Shown here: positions 35,610 to 45,904 of the stretch, piece by piece
Position numbering within the stretch: position 1 is the stretch's first letter
Layout of the letters: every line of letters begins with the position of its first letter
From: Chelonoidis abingdonii
Lineage: Eukaryota > Chordata > Testudines > Testudinidae
Assembly (NCBI RefSeq): GCF_003597395.2
Contig: NC_133777.1
Coordinates: 7,110,074-7,174,073 of the forward strand
Length of the DNA: 64,000 nucleotides
Reading direction: 5' to 3'
The notes under the pieces: generated by a model
Told to the model about the DNA's origin: nothing
Seen by the model: only the letters and a program-made list of their open reading frames with translations
Databases searched by the model: none
Position numbers and translations under genes: made by a program

Positions 35610-36020
35610 CCCTGCTTAAGAACCCTGACCCTGGCTCCAAGCGCCCTACCCTTAGGAACCCTAACCCTAGGGTGGGAAGCCCTACCCATGGGATCCCTAA
35701 CCCTAGTTCCAAATGCCCTGTCCTTAGGAACCGTAACCCTGGGGCAGGAAGCCCTACCCATAGGATCCCTAAACCTAGCTCCAAGTGCCCTACCCTTAGA
35801 AACCCTAAGCCTAAGGTGGGAAGCCCTACCCATAGGAACCCTAACCCCAGGGTGGGGCACCGTATCCATAAGAACCCTAGCCCTAGAGCGGGAAGCTCTA
35901 CCCATAGGAACCCTAACCCTAGGATGGGAAGCTCTACCCATAGGAACCCTAACCCTAGGATGGGAAGCTCTACCCATAGGAACCCTAACCCTTGCTCCAA
36001 GTGCCCTACCCTATACCTGA
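35610..36020. repeat. Telomere-like minisatellite, ~36-bp and ~60-bp units
   Basis: Seen: about ten units built on AACCCTAACCCTAGG, each followed by ATGGGAAGCTCTACCCATAG or by TTCCAAGTGCCCTACCCTTA. The last three units (about 35895-35995) are near-identical 36-mers. Because 36 is a multiple of 3, stops are absent in several frames. This explains long open frames of 205 codons (+) and 345 codons (-). I do not regard these as genes. Confidence 0.9.
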
Positions 36021-36060
36021 ATCCTAATTCAAGGCTGTTTAAATCACAGCATGGTAGTAA

Positions 36061-36556
36061 CAGGGCCACCCAGAGGGGGGGTAAGTGGGGCAATGTGCCC
36101 TCGGCCCTGCAGGGTCCCCCATGAGAGTTTTTCGAGGCCCCTGGAGCGGAGTCCTTCACTCGCTCGGGGAGCCCCGGAAAACTCTTGCGGGGCCCGGTCC
36201 TGGAGCTTCTTCCTCTCTGTCTTTGCCAGCGGGGGTCCTTCCACTCTAGGGTGGAAGGACGTCCCACCACTGAATTACCGCCAAAGTGGGACCCGTCACC
36301 GAAGTGCAGCCAGGTCTTCGGCGGTAATTCGGTGATGGAGGGTCCTTCTGTTCCGGGACCCGCCACCAAAGTGCCCCGAAGACCTGGCTGCGCTTCGGCA
36401 GCAGGTCCTGCTTTGGCAGTAATTTGGCGGTGGGGGGCTCCCGCCGCGAGTCTTCGGGGCACTTGACGGCGGGTCTCATAGTGGAAAGACCCCCCGCCAC
36501 CGAATTACTGCCGAAGCGGGGGCCCCCAGGCCCTCGGAATCTTCTGGGTAGCCCTG
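36061..36556. mobile_element. 496-bp GC-rich hAT-type element
   Basis: Seen: the termini CAGGGCCACCC and GGGTAGCCCTG are inverted. An exact octamer GGTAGTAA flanks it at 36053-36060 and 36557-36564. The interior has repeated GGCGGTAATT and CGAAGACC blocks in both orientations. There is no transposase. It sits about 40 bp after the minisatellite. Confidence 0.92.
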
Positions 36557-36789
36557 GGTAGTAAATGGGCACTTTGCCTCCCTCCTTCCCCCCACACAAA
36601 TGTATAGTTAGGGGGGCACATACTGCTCTGTGGAGAGTCTGAGTTGGTTCTGAACTCAGTTCCTCACTTCTGAACCAGCCACTTCCCAGCAGAACTGGGA
36701 ACTCAGTGTGATTGGTCTCTGTAGGAAGAGCACTTCCATTTGACTGGCACAAGAAACCCCATTAGCAGGAGCCTGATGGAGCCCTGTCT

Positions 36790-37055
36790 AGTGGCCTGTC
36801 TAGATGAGGAAGTTGCATTGGATTAACTTCAAGTGTGGTGTTGAACTGATGCAAAAAGCTGTGTGGCTACTATTGTTTCAGTTTAAGCCAATCTTTTTTT
36901 TCAGCTTAGTTTAAACTAGCAATTATGAATCAATTTAAACTAAAATAAGCCTGGCTTAATCCGAGATGACAGTGTCCACATAGCCTTTTGCACAGGCTAA
37001 TTTTAAATCAGTTCAAAAAACCATTGGTGTAACATCTGTGTGTAGACATGGCCTT
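36790..37055. mobile_element. AT-rich TIR DNA element
   Basis: Seen: the left end GGCCTGTCTAGATGAGG pairs with a right end whose reverse complement is AGGCCATGTCTACACAC. Internal TTTAAACTAGCAATTATG and CAATTTAAACTAAAATAAG contribute further inverted similarity. Confidence 0.65.
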
Positions 37056-37744
37056 GTGCTTCTTTACCAAATGGGGGAAAGAGAGACAAAAATAGCTTGG
37101 AGAAGGAATCAGAGGGTCAGGACATGCACTCTGAGGCTGGCCTGCTTACCTTTCATGCACATTTGCAATTTAAGAGAAACCGTGTGTTGTGCAGGCTTGT
37201 TCGTGGCATGTACATCCCCAGGTGTTTTTGGGGCAGCACATTGGCTGAACAGAATCACCGTGGATATTCTGTCTGTAGACAGCTGAAGTGGGCTGAATGC
37301 ATCTGTGCACACCCAAAAGTGTTAACTATTGACCTTTCAAAATGGTGTGTTTTAATGCTTCACCTCCTAGTTGTGGGATTGCTCTCATGACCCTTGTGCA
37401 GGCTGGTTTATTTGTGTCAAGAAAGGGATATGTTTACGATGGTTAAGAGAGTGGGAAATGTATGTAGGTATGTAACTGATAGGAGATGTCATTCTGTGCC
37501 TTTAACACGGAGAATCCCCCCAGGCCTGCTGTAGTGTCAGCTACCAATTTGAATAGCTGAATGTTATAATGAGATACTATGCGCTTGCTGTCTCATGAAG
37601 ATTTTACCCTTGTTCTTTCATTGTTGGTGGTTTTCCTTGGTCTGAAATAAAAAAAATAAGTATAAAAAGACAGAAGAATGCACAGTTTGCTCTTTGTGCA
37701 AAGGAAAACACCATAGTTAATTTAAATGGTACTGCCAAACACCA

Positions 37745-38045
37745 AAGAGTTCAAAAAGCATAATTTCTGTCCCCAAAAGTCATATGATCAGTTTAAAAAT
37801 CATGAGATTTAAAAAATTCCCAATAAATGTTGGGTTCTTTTTATTTGCCTTCTGTTTTTTCAAGTATTCACATTTTCAAGTATGACGACTAGAACCTTTC
37901 AGCTTTCATTTTAATAAAAAAAAATGAGTCTCATACTCACATGGCTCCAGGAGCTGAGGCTTTAAGAAACACACCACTGTCACAAGAGTCACAATAAAAG
38001 TGTGGGAGTTGGCAGCACTGTTTAAGAGCCACATCAGAGTGATTG
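37745..38045. repeat. Interspersed repeat of unassigned class
   Basis: Seen: TTTAAAAATCATGAGATTT, AATAAATGTTGGGTTC and GGCTCCAGGAGCTGAGGC. I recognise this text as a recurrent reptile genomic repeat but not its class. Confidence 0.4.
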
Positions 38046-38365
38046 GGAAGAATAAAGTTGTACTCAGTCCGCTCACAGAAATTGGGGCCATAAGGAAATG
38101 TAGCTAAGATATGTTAGTGAAGAGAGTTATACAGAATAGGTACAGTGTCACATGCATAGCTCATAGGGAGCACTTTTGTAAAAATAATTACTTGGGACTC
38201 TACAGCAGCCAGGGTGACCTCACATGGCAACAATTTTCACAGAAATAATGTGCATAAGTTTGCAGGTTCTCTTTCCTTTTCTCTATTTCTTAATAATAGC
38301 ACTATCTCACATTGAAATGTAAGTGTATTCCATCGGTACTACCTGGGAGACTGATCCTGCCAACC

Positions 38366-38487
38366 TAGGGTGACCAGACAGCAAATGTGAAAAATCCCCA
38401 CGGGGTAGGGGGTGATAGGACCCTATATAAGAAAAAGACCCAAAACTCGGGACTGTCCCTATAAAATTGGGACATCTGGTCACCCTA
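38366..38487 (-). mobile_element. 122-bp hAT-type MITE with exact 8-bp target duplication
   Basis: Seen: termini TAGGGTGACCAGACAGC and GACATCTGGTCACCCTA. The octamer TGCCAACC flanks both sides at 38358-38365 and 38488-38495. It is the closest relative of the copy at 17529-17651. Confidence 0.93.
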
Positions 38488-38651
38488 TGCCAACCCCCAT
38501 GCCTGGGCATAGTTTTTAAGTCAATAGGGCCGTAAGTGTTACACTCAGTAATAAATCAATAGAGGATTGGACCCTAAATGTCAAAGTCAACATGTAATTG
38601 TAAACCTGTGCTTGCTTGAAGGTATTGTAGGCTATGTGTATCAAGTATATT

Positions 38652-38809
38652 CTTATAGACTAACAGACGTTTTGGAGCATGAGCTTTCGTGGGTGACGAA
38701 GTGGGTATTCACCCCTACGAAAGCTCATGCTCCAAAACGTCTGTTAGTCTATAAGGTGCCACAGGATTCTCTGCTGCTTTTACAGATCCAGACTAACACG
38801 GCTACCCCT
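38652..38809 (+). mobile_element. Penelope-like element end with 104-bp palindrome
   Basis: Seen: 38652-38755 is a near-perfect inverted repeat. Each arm carries ACGAAAGCTCATGCTCC followed by AAAACGTCTGTTAGTC. The centre contains GACGAAGTGGGTATTCACCC. After it, GGTGCCACAGGATTCTCTG and CCAGACTAACACGGCTACCC run into the N gap. This is the 3' end of a common turtle PLE family. The second arm carries a hammerhead-like core missing its first two bases. Confidence 0.85.
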
Positions 38810-39447
38810 NNNNNNNNNNNNNNNNNNNNNNNNNNNNNNNNNNNNNNNNNNNNNNNNNNNNNNNNNNNNNNNNNNNNNNNNNNNNNNNNNNNNNNNNNNN
38901 NNNNNNNNNNNNNNNNNNNNNNNNNNNNNNNNNNNNNNNNNNNNNNNNNNNNNNNNNNNNNNNNNNNNNNNNNNNNNNNNNNNNNNNNNNNNNNNNNNNN
39001 NNNNNNNNNNNNNNNNNNNNNNNNNNNNNNNNNNNNNNNNNNNNNNNNNNNNNNNNNNNNNNNNNNNNNNNNNNNNNNNNNNNNNNNNNNNNNNNNNNNN
39101 NNNNNNNNNNNNNNNNNNNNNNNNNNNNNNNNNNNNNNNNNNNNNNNNNNNNNNNNNNNNNNNNNNNNNNNNNNNNNNNNNNNNNNNNNNNNNNNNNNNN
39201 NNNNNNNNNNNNNNNNNNNNNNNNNNNNNNNNNNNNNNNNNNNNNNNNNNNNNNNNNNNNNNNNNNNNNNNNNNNNNNNNNNNNNNNNNNNNNNNNNNNN
39301 NNNNNNNNNNNNNNNNNNNNNNNNNNNNNNNNNNNNNNNNNNNNNNNNNNNNNNNNNNNNNNNNNNNNNNNNNNNNNNNNNNNNNNNNNNNNNNNNNNNN
39401 NNNNNNNNNNNNNNNNNNNNNNNNNNNNNNNNNNNNNNNNNNNNNNN
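38810..39447. other. Assembly gap, 638 N
   Basis: Seen: a run of N bordered on the left by PLE sequence and on the right by PEMT exon B. It hides the exon B acceptor and about 20 bp of coding sequence. Confidence 1.
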
Positions 39448-39572
39448 TCAGCCGAAGCTGCGAAGGTCTAGAATTGCCTCTCTGATCTACTTTGCAGCTT
39501 GGCTGTTCTGGGAATAGGGTTCTTAGTTCGTCATCTCCATTTTCTGCACTGGGATTCATCGGGACATTTTTG
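39448..39572 (+). CDS. PEMT: PEMT internal exon B (approx. residues 77-118), 5' end in gap, with indels
   Basis: Seen: 125 nt from the edge of a 638-base N gap to a GTAAGG donor at 39573. It begins with codons for SQPK in one frame. It then reads LAVLGIGFLV in a second frame (about 39499-39528) and SALGFIGTFL in a third (to 39572). Known: human PEMT has SQPR, then LLGLGVV, then FALGFAGTFLG in one continuous frame, and the Gly-X-Gly at residues 98-100 is needed for AdoMet binding. Here GIG is encoded at 39511-39519. From SQP to the split Gly codon the human sequence needs about 127 nt. Two frame changes, plus a base missing at the junction with the next exon (which needs a terminal phase-1 G), point to several single-base indels. 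Beside a gap these are more likely consensus errors than real mutations. The exon start, encoding the residues after Cys70, lies in the gap. Confidence 0.88.
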
Positions 39573-39982
39573 GTAAGGCTCGCCCATTGGGCACGCATGA
39601 TGCAGTTTCACAAACCATGGCTACCCTATGAACTAGGTGTTGCTTCCAGCGTGCTGACTACCAACATCTGGAACTCTGTAGGTGGTAGTTGGCACGGCTA
39701 AGCCAGGTCCTGCTACCATGTGTACGTGAAATCTCCACTGCCTGCTTGTTTACTCACGCTAGTCTCCTTGAGCTACTGTGGGTCTGCAAGTTGAAAACCC
39801 CAACCCCTAAATTTGTGCTGTAGATGGGCCCACGCAAGTGTCTTGGGCATCTAGCCTGTATTTCAAAGGTGCTGGATACTTTGATGGCTCGGTTGTTGTT
39901 TTTTGGCGGTCCAGTTCCGACCCCATGAAGGGAAGGTGCTCAGCCAATTTCTGAAATTCAGTGTCCTTTCAGGGGCCTCTAA

Positions 39983-41042
39983 CTGAGGCCCAGGTCTACA
40001 TTGTGACTTTAAACGTTTAATGCGCCGATATTACCATTTAACGCTGTATCCGTTCAACAGATGTCTGTCATTAATATCGAGTTAAACAGCTCCTTAAATC
40101 ATTTCGAACTCCTCCCAAACGAGAGAGTAGCGCTAATTCGATAGTGATAACTCCGATTAGGGTTCGTGTGTGACGGAAATCGACGTTTTTGCCTCGCGGG
40201 CGATCCCAGAGTGCAGCACTGACTGCCTGGGACAGCAATCTGAACTCGATGCAGCGGGCAGGTAAACAGAAAAGCCCTGCGAACTTTTGAATTACAGTTC
40301 GTGCTTGCCCAGCGTGGAGCTCGATCAGCACGGCTGGCGATGGCAGTCTGAAATCGAAAAAAGAGCTCCAGATAGACCGTCGGGAGATACTAGGTCTGAT
40401 CGCTGTATGGAGACAAATCTGTTGTATCACAGCTCCGTTTACAGAACACCGAAATGCCAAAGCGTTTGAATAAAAAACTCCAGATACACAGCGCTATTGT
40501 GACAAGCGTAACGGGAAGCCAGAGACTCAAATGGCGCTCATGAAGGGAGGAGGGGAGGGACTGAGGAACTCCGCTATCCCACAGTCCACAGCAGTCTCTG
40601 AAAATTATTTGCATTCTTGGCTGAGCTCCCAGTGTCTGTAGTTTCAAACACAGTGTCTGCGTGGTTCAGGGAAACAGCTCCTCAGTTTCCCCCCCCCACC
40701 ACGTAAAAAAAAAGGAAAGATTCGTGCTATGGCGTTTGCTCAATGCCAAGCGGTTGTCTGCTGCCTTCACAAGGGAGGGTGAGGCGTCCCAGCACCACCC
40801 GGGCAATGTTTTCTGCCCCATCAGGCACTGTGCTCTCAACACGGAAGTGGGAACTATGGGATAGCTGAGGAACAGCTACCCACAGTGCACCGCTCCTGAA
40901 ATTGATGGTAGCTTTGGACCATGGACGCAAACAATCGATTTCGGGATCCCACTGTGGACGTGCTAAACCGATTTTTAGATCTGTTTTGTAATATTGGTTT
41001 AAGCTAATTCGAAATAATCGTGCAGTGTAGACGTACCCTGAG
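39983..41042. mobile_element. ~1.06-kb TIR DNA element without transposase
   Basis: Seen: the left end CCCAGGTCTACATTGTGAC pairs with a right end whose reverse complement reads CTCAGGGTACGTCTACACTG. Internal AATTCG/CGAATT and TTAAAC motifs recur near both ends. Frames inside (up to 129 codons) show no domain. Confidence 0.75.
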
Positions 41043-41224
41043 AAACAACCTACTCAAAACTACTAGCTACGTTGGCTATCTGACCCAGGGAGTGCAGACA
41101 GGAGACCAGTTTTTAAGGTCTTGGGTAAAATTTTCAAATGTGCAGAAAGAGACTAAGTCCCACTGACTTCCAAGGAGACTTCTGTTTCTAAGTGCCTTGG
41201 GCACTTCCGAAAAAAAAAATGTGA

Positions 41225-41425
41225 CGTAGGCGCCTAAGCGACTTAGTCATTTTGGAAAACGTTGCCCCTGCCCCTCATCAGAAGGGAGGGAGGTAATGAT
41301 CATTCCCACTTTGCAAAGGGGGAAGCCGGGGCACAGAGAGATGTAGTGACTCGCCTGAGGTCTTGCAAGTAGGAAGACCAGGGCTCCAGAATGCACTGTC
41401 TGGCCACTAGTCGGTGCTTCCTCAT
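41225..41425 (-). mobile_element. MIR SINE remnant
   Basis: Seen: CATTCCCACTTTGCAAAGG, GGGGCACAGAGAGATGTAG and GACTCGCCTGAGGTCTTGC, the antisense MIR core. Confidence 0.7.
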
Positions 41426-41659
41426 TCCTTAATAGATTGTCCTCCATGTTTGTTGGTCACCCAGCACCCTCTGGCTTCTCACCAGCATTTGTCTGACAGC
41501 CACCTTGTGCATAGCTCCTCCTTCACAATTTCCTCTTCCAGTTGACTCCTGATATCTAGAGCCTTGAAACCAGACAGCCAGATTCCTGGGGGCCTTATTT
41601 CCCCTCCTCTCTGTGTCCAGGCGCTATGTAAATATGGTTATTTGGTCAGGAAATATGAG

Positions 41660-41860
41660 CCCATTAATAGTTTGCAGTGTTGTTGTAGCCATATCGGTCC
41701 CAGGATACTAGAGAGACACGGTGGTTGAGGTAATATCTTTTATTGGACCAACTTTTATTGGTGATAGAGCCAAGCTTTTGAGCTTACACGGAGCTCTTCT
41801 TCAGGTCCTATATAAACAGGACTCTGAAGAAGAGAGATTATTATTACCTCACCCATCTTG
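41660..41860 (-). mobile_element. Penelope-like element tail (third family) with hammerhead-like core
   Basis: Seen on +: GCAGTGTTGTTGTAGCCATA, then GGTAATATCTTTTATTGGAC, then GAGCTTACACGGAGCTCTTC. In reverse complement 41804-41767 reads CTGAAGA, A, the hairpin GAGCT...AGCTC, then AAAA in place of GAAA, then AGC-TTG-GCT-C. I recognise it as a widespread tail repeat that I assign to PLEs because of this shared architecture. The assignment is less certain than for the copies at 38652 and 48620. Confidence 0.6.
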
Positions 41861-42127
41861 TCTCTCTAAAACCCATATTACTCAGCCAGCAGGTGTCACT
41901 CTGGAATGAAAATAGGAAGAATTGAGAGTCGTCCAAGGGGAGAATAGGGAAGGGATGAGCAGTGCCGCTGAAACAGAGCATCCCAGAGTGGAAATGGACT
42001 TGAGTCTGGTTTCTATAGGGCCCTGAACTCACCTCTGCAGTAGAATTACTGGTTTGTGCCACCAACTTGAACTTTACTGCAGACCCAGCTATAACAAGTG
42101 CAGTGCTGGAGCCTTGCTATTCTCTTT

Positions 42128-42450
42128 TGAGACTCAGACTTTAAGGACCATCATGATCATCTAGTCTGACCTCCTGCATGTTACAGGCCACAGAACCTCA
42201 CCCACCCGTTCCTGTAATAGACCCCTAACCTCTGGCTGAGTTACTGAAGTCCTCAAATCATAATTTAAGGACTTCACATTACAGAGAAACCATTTACACT
42301 TGTTTAAACCCGCAAGTGACCTTTGCCCCCATACTGCAGAGGAACTTGAAACCCCCCCAGGGTCTCTGTCAATCTGACCCAGGGGGAAAATTCCTTCCTG
42401 TTCCCAAATATGGCATTCCAGGATGGCAAGGAAATGTTTTTCCTCTCAGG
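42128..42450 (-). mobile_element. CR1 3' fragment
   Basis: Seen: ATGATCATCTAGTCTGACC, CCTGTAATAGACCCCTAACC, TGACCCAGGGGGAAAATTCC and CCTGTTCCCAAATATGGC, the complement of a CR1 3' region. It is the same subfamily as 31888-32065. Confidence 0.8.
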
Positions 42451-43724
42451 GAACTGTCTTTTGAGTGTGCATTTCTGTTCGTTCTTTGAAACTATGGGCA
42501 CCTTTATCTTTGAGAAAGAAGCGGAATGAGTTTTCTAGCCCTGGTGGGATCTACATTTTGCTTTGGGGAAGGAAGGCTGTGTTTGATCCCTAAGAATGAG
42601 GTCATTGTGTTACATCCAAGGGAGATGAAAGCTTAGTATAACCTGAAACACCCAACGGCCTCAAAAATGTATGGGAGTCGGATCCAACCCTTCAGCAAAA
42701 TCAAGTTCCCTTTTGTCTTCTGTTACAACGATGGGGGCCATATAAGCATCTGGCTAGGCAGATAGCTTCTGGACTGATCTCTTCAAATAATACGTTTAAA
42801 TTACTTAGAAATGGCAAAGCATTTTGCCTTTTCAATGTAGGCTAAACTGCTGGAGCCTATGGATGGCAATGAGTCACTCTTCCTAAACGAGTTTTTTTCT
42901 GTGCCACCCAATTTTCCACCCAGCAGCATTGGTTCCACGCTCCATTTTGCGGCTGTTGAGCTTGTTCATTTCAGTTCATGCAGCTTTATTTTCTTTCCCA
43001 CCCTCAAAATAATTCTTCTCAGCAGTCACTGGGGCTGGCTCGCCAGCATTTCCTTTCCTCGTTGTGCCTTCACAATGGGAGCAATTTGCAGAGCTCTAAA
43101 CACTTGCTGGAATTCTAGTTTAATGTTTGCTTCCAGTACGGTTTGCCCTATTTTCTGACATGCATAGTGGTGGATAGTTGCCTTAAATGAGGTAATGGGG
43201 TTTTTTGCATGAGGGATGGAGTGTATTTTTCATTCCATCTCTCCCATCTGTGCATTATTCCTTCCAGCAAGGAAAGCATTGACCGTGGTTTCAAGTAAAC
43301 CCAACTTGACCAAATGCAGTCAGGTGGGTTACATTGAAACTTATTAGTCTCTACAGAGAAGCAGTGATAGTGAGGCTTTATAGCCAGCTAAAGCAGAGGT
43401 GGTTCCAGAGGAGGCTGTAGAAAGCCTGACATATGTATACTAAACTGCTCTTAAACCGCAGAGATTCAAAAAACCCCTATAGGGCGGACGGACACCTTGA
43501 ATTCTTTCCTATGAACATAGGAGCTGGAAGCCCCAACCAAGACTGCAGATCCCAACCTCCCACTTCCTGACAAAGGACTGTTCCCAATTTTGGGGACTTC
43601 CTCGAGACTCAAGTGGTGCCCAGGGCTTGTGTGGACACTCAGCACAGGGGTAAATTTCACCCTCAGAGAAAGAGACGCTCCAGTGGACAGTCCACCAGAA
43701 GTTTCAGGGCTTGGAGAGAGGCAG
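42451..43724. other. PEMT intron B-C, nothing recognised
   Basis: Open frames at 42859-43158 and 43466-43660 have no known domain and no codon-level sign of selection that I can judge by eye. Confidence 0.5.
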
Positions 43725-43935
43725 TGTTGCCTAGTGGTTAGAAAACTGGACTGGGATTCAGGAGACTGACCCAGGTTCTAGTCCCAGTTTGGCCACTGGC
43801 CTGCTGGGTGACCTTGGACAAGTCACTTCTCCCTGCCTCTTTGTTTCCCCGCATGTAACATGTGCCTACCTCCTTTATAATGCACTTTGATCCCTACTGA
43901 AGAAAAGTGCTTTATAAGAGCTAGGGTTATTTATT
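43725..43935 (+). mobile_element. Nearly complete MIR SINE
   Basis: Seen in order: a tRNA-like box A (TTGCCTAGTGGTTAG), box B (GGTTCTAGTCCC), the core (CTGCTGGGTGACCTTGGACA, then AGTCACTTCTCCCTGCCTC) and an L2-like tail (TTTGATCCCTACTGAAG). The GGTTCTAGTCCC box B is close to the tRNA consensus. It is a fossil tRNA-derived SINE, not a tRNA gene. Confidence 0.92.
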
Positions 43936-44529
43936 GTTATGTAAAGCTTCTCCACTCCCCTTTGGCTGGAAATCTTACCAGATTTGTCCCTGAGATGACC
44001 AGGTGATATCGGCATTGCTCCAACTGCCCCCATTTTGGGATTTTTGCTTCCACTTTTGGCTTAAACCAGGAACTGCAGAAGCACCAAATATATATTAAAA
44101 ATCACAGCTACGAAAACAACAAACCAAACTTATTTCGAATCTCAAAACGGTCCCAAGAGGTTTAGTTTGAGATTGGGAAAAGGTTCAGTCAAGTTCTTCG
44201 TCCATCCAGATCGGTGCCCCCAAGCCTCATAATCTCTACCATCCTATTATTGTTCATTAAAGGGAGAAACCTGGAGTGAAATCTGAGATCTGAGCCCCAT
44301 TGAACATTGGCACAGCCCTAGCAGAAGTCTTCCTGTGGACTTGGAGGCAATGCAACTGATTTCCAATGCGGGGAGATTTTATTAGAGATTTTAGAAATGA
44401 CATTTACCTAGAACCTGAAAAGTATCTGAGCCAGAGATCGGTCAAGCTCCCAGACACCCCACAGTTTGAGTCTAAATTTCTGGGGTTTAGATATAGCCCA
44501 TTAGCAAGACCCAGAGCCATTTACAAAAT

Positions 44530-44940
44530 TGAGATACATAAGAATGGCCATACTGAGTCAGACCAAAGGTCCATCTAGCCCAGTATCCTGTCTACCGATA
44601 GTGACCAATGCCAGGTGCTCCAGAGGGAATGAACAGAACGGGTAATCATCAAAGGATCCATCCCCTGTCGCACATTCCCAGCTTCTGACAAACAGAGGTT
44701 AGGCGACACCATCCCTGCCCATCCTAGCTAATAGTCATTAATGGACCTATTCTCCATGAACTTATCTAGTTCTTTTTTGAACCCTGTTATAGTCTTGACC
44801 TTCACAACATCCTCTGGCAAGGAGTTCCACAAGTTGACTATGTGGTGTGTGAAAAAATACTTCCTTTTGTTTGTTTTAAACCTGCTGCCTATTAATGTCA
44901 TTTGATTCATGAATTTCATTTGCCATCCAGGTTCATCTTT
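44530..44940 (-). mobile_element. CR1 3' part
   Basis: Seen on +: CATAAGAATGGCCATACTGA, CCAAAGGTCCATCTAGCCC and AGTATCCTGTCTACCGATAG. The minus-strand frame at 44728-44919 encodes KYFFTHHIVNLWNSLPEDVV, the CR1 C-terminal motif, with the following coding end intact (KFMENRSIND). It is the same subfamily as 45905-46392 and 50355-50945. Confidence 0.92.
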
Positions 44941-44946
44941 CCCATA

Positions 44947-44966
44947 TTTTTTTTTGGGGGGGGGGA
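44947..44966. repeat. T-run/G-run homopolymer
   Basis: Seen: 9 T followed by 10 G. It is likely length-variable. Confidence 0.7.
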
Positions 44967-45739
44967 TGTTTGGATCTAAGATTTTAGCCCATGAGCCCCC
45001 TTTTGCAAAGTGTAGCCCGGCTGAGGGAAGACAGTATTGTGTCAGGAAAGGCTGTCTTGGACTGCAGAGATTGCTACATCACTGATGTTGACTAAAAGCT
45101 TCTTAGCTGAAATGGTCCGTTCAGGAGGGTTCTTAGATTTGTTTTTCCTTTCTGCACTGTGCACATTCTGATCTTTGATTTGTTACTTGTTTCAGGAGTC
45201 GGCAGATGCTCTCTCTCCCCCCATTATCAGTGCTGCCATTGATTTAGCCTCCATACTCAGACTTCATCTCCATTGTGATTTGTCCCTGCCAAAGATAAAA
45301 CATACCTGTGCAACAAAACCATTTACCTTCTCCAGAAGTTCCCAGTACAAGCAGTGTGGCATTGCCGGAAGCTTTCTTTGCCTTTGCCTTCCTCTGTATG
45401 AAGTGTTCAGCTGCAGACCAGAGGCTTTTCTCCACAAAGCTTCAAGCCTCTTATGCAGGAAGAATTAGTTTGAAAGCAGGGCAATGGAATTGATTTGCTG
45501 GGGCCCTGTGACAAAGAACATGCTTTGCTTAGCAGAGTTGTGCAGGGAGTGGGCATATGTTGTTGCCTCCATTAATAGAAGCCCAAATGTACTTTAATAG
45601 TCAACAGTAAATAAATCTATTGTGAGAGCAAATAGATGCGAGTGCTGATGTAGATGTAGAGAGATGCTCCTGATTCAAGGCATGTTCACATAGCTAGGAT
45701 GTCTAGTTCTCCTTATGCTTGGATATTTGTGGGCACATT

Positions 45740-45860
45740 ATTATTTATCTGTACTATGATAGTGCCTGAAGGTCCCATCTGCGATCACGGCCCCATTGTG
45801 CAAGGTTCTGTATGTAAGCATAGTAAGACAGCCCTTGCTGTCAGACCAGACAAAAGGCGG
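45740..45860 (+). repeat. Interspersed tail repeat, second copy
   Basis: Seen: ATAGTGCCTGAAGGTCCC, GGCCCCATTGTGCAAGGTTC and AGTAAGACAGCCCTTGCTG. It matches the order of the 15885-16000 repeat. Confidence 0.65.
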
Positions 45861-45904
45861 ATATAATTTTGCAGGCCTTAAAAGGAGGCAGGTTTAGAAC
45901 AGAG

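Noticed and set aside
35610..36020. CRISPR-like array
   Set aside because: Units are contiguous and the spacers are themselves repeated. The DNA is vertebrate; this is a minisatellite.
35425..36462. 345-codon open frame on the minus strand (and 205 codons on the plus strand at 35507-36124)
   Set aside because: Both run through the 36-bp minisatellite and a GC-rich hAT element. The open frame follows from the repeat period being a multiple of three; there is no domain and no splice context.
38567..39598. Long frames across 38567-39517 and 38780-39598
   Set aside because: Most of their length is N. Only the last part touches PEMT exon B, which is annotated separately.
43725..43800. tRNA gene suggested by box A and box B-like sequence
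   Set aside because: The core and tail that follow identify a MIR SINE; the tRNA-like part is degenerate.
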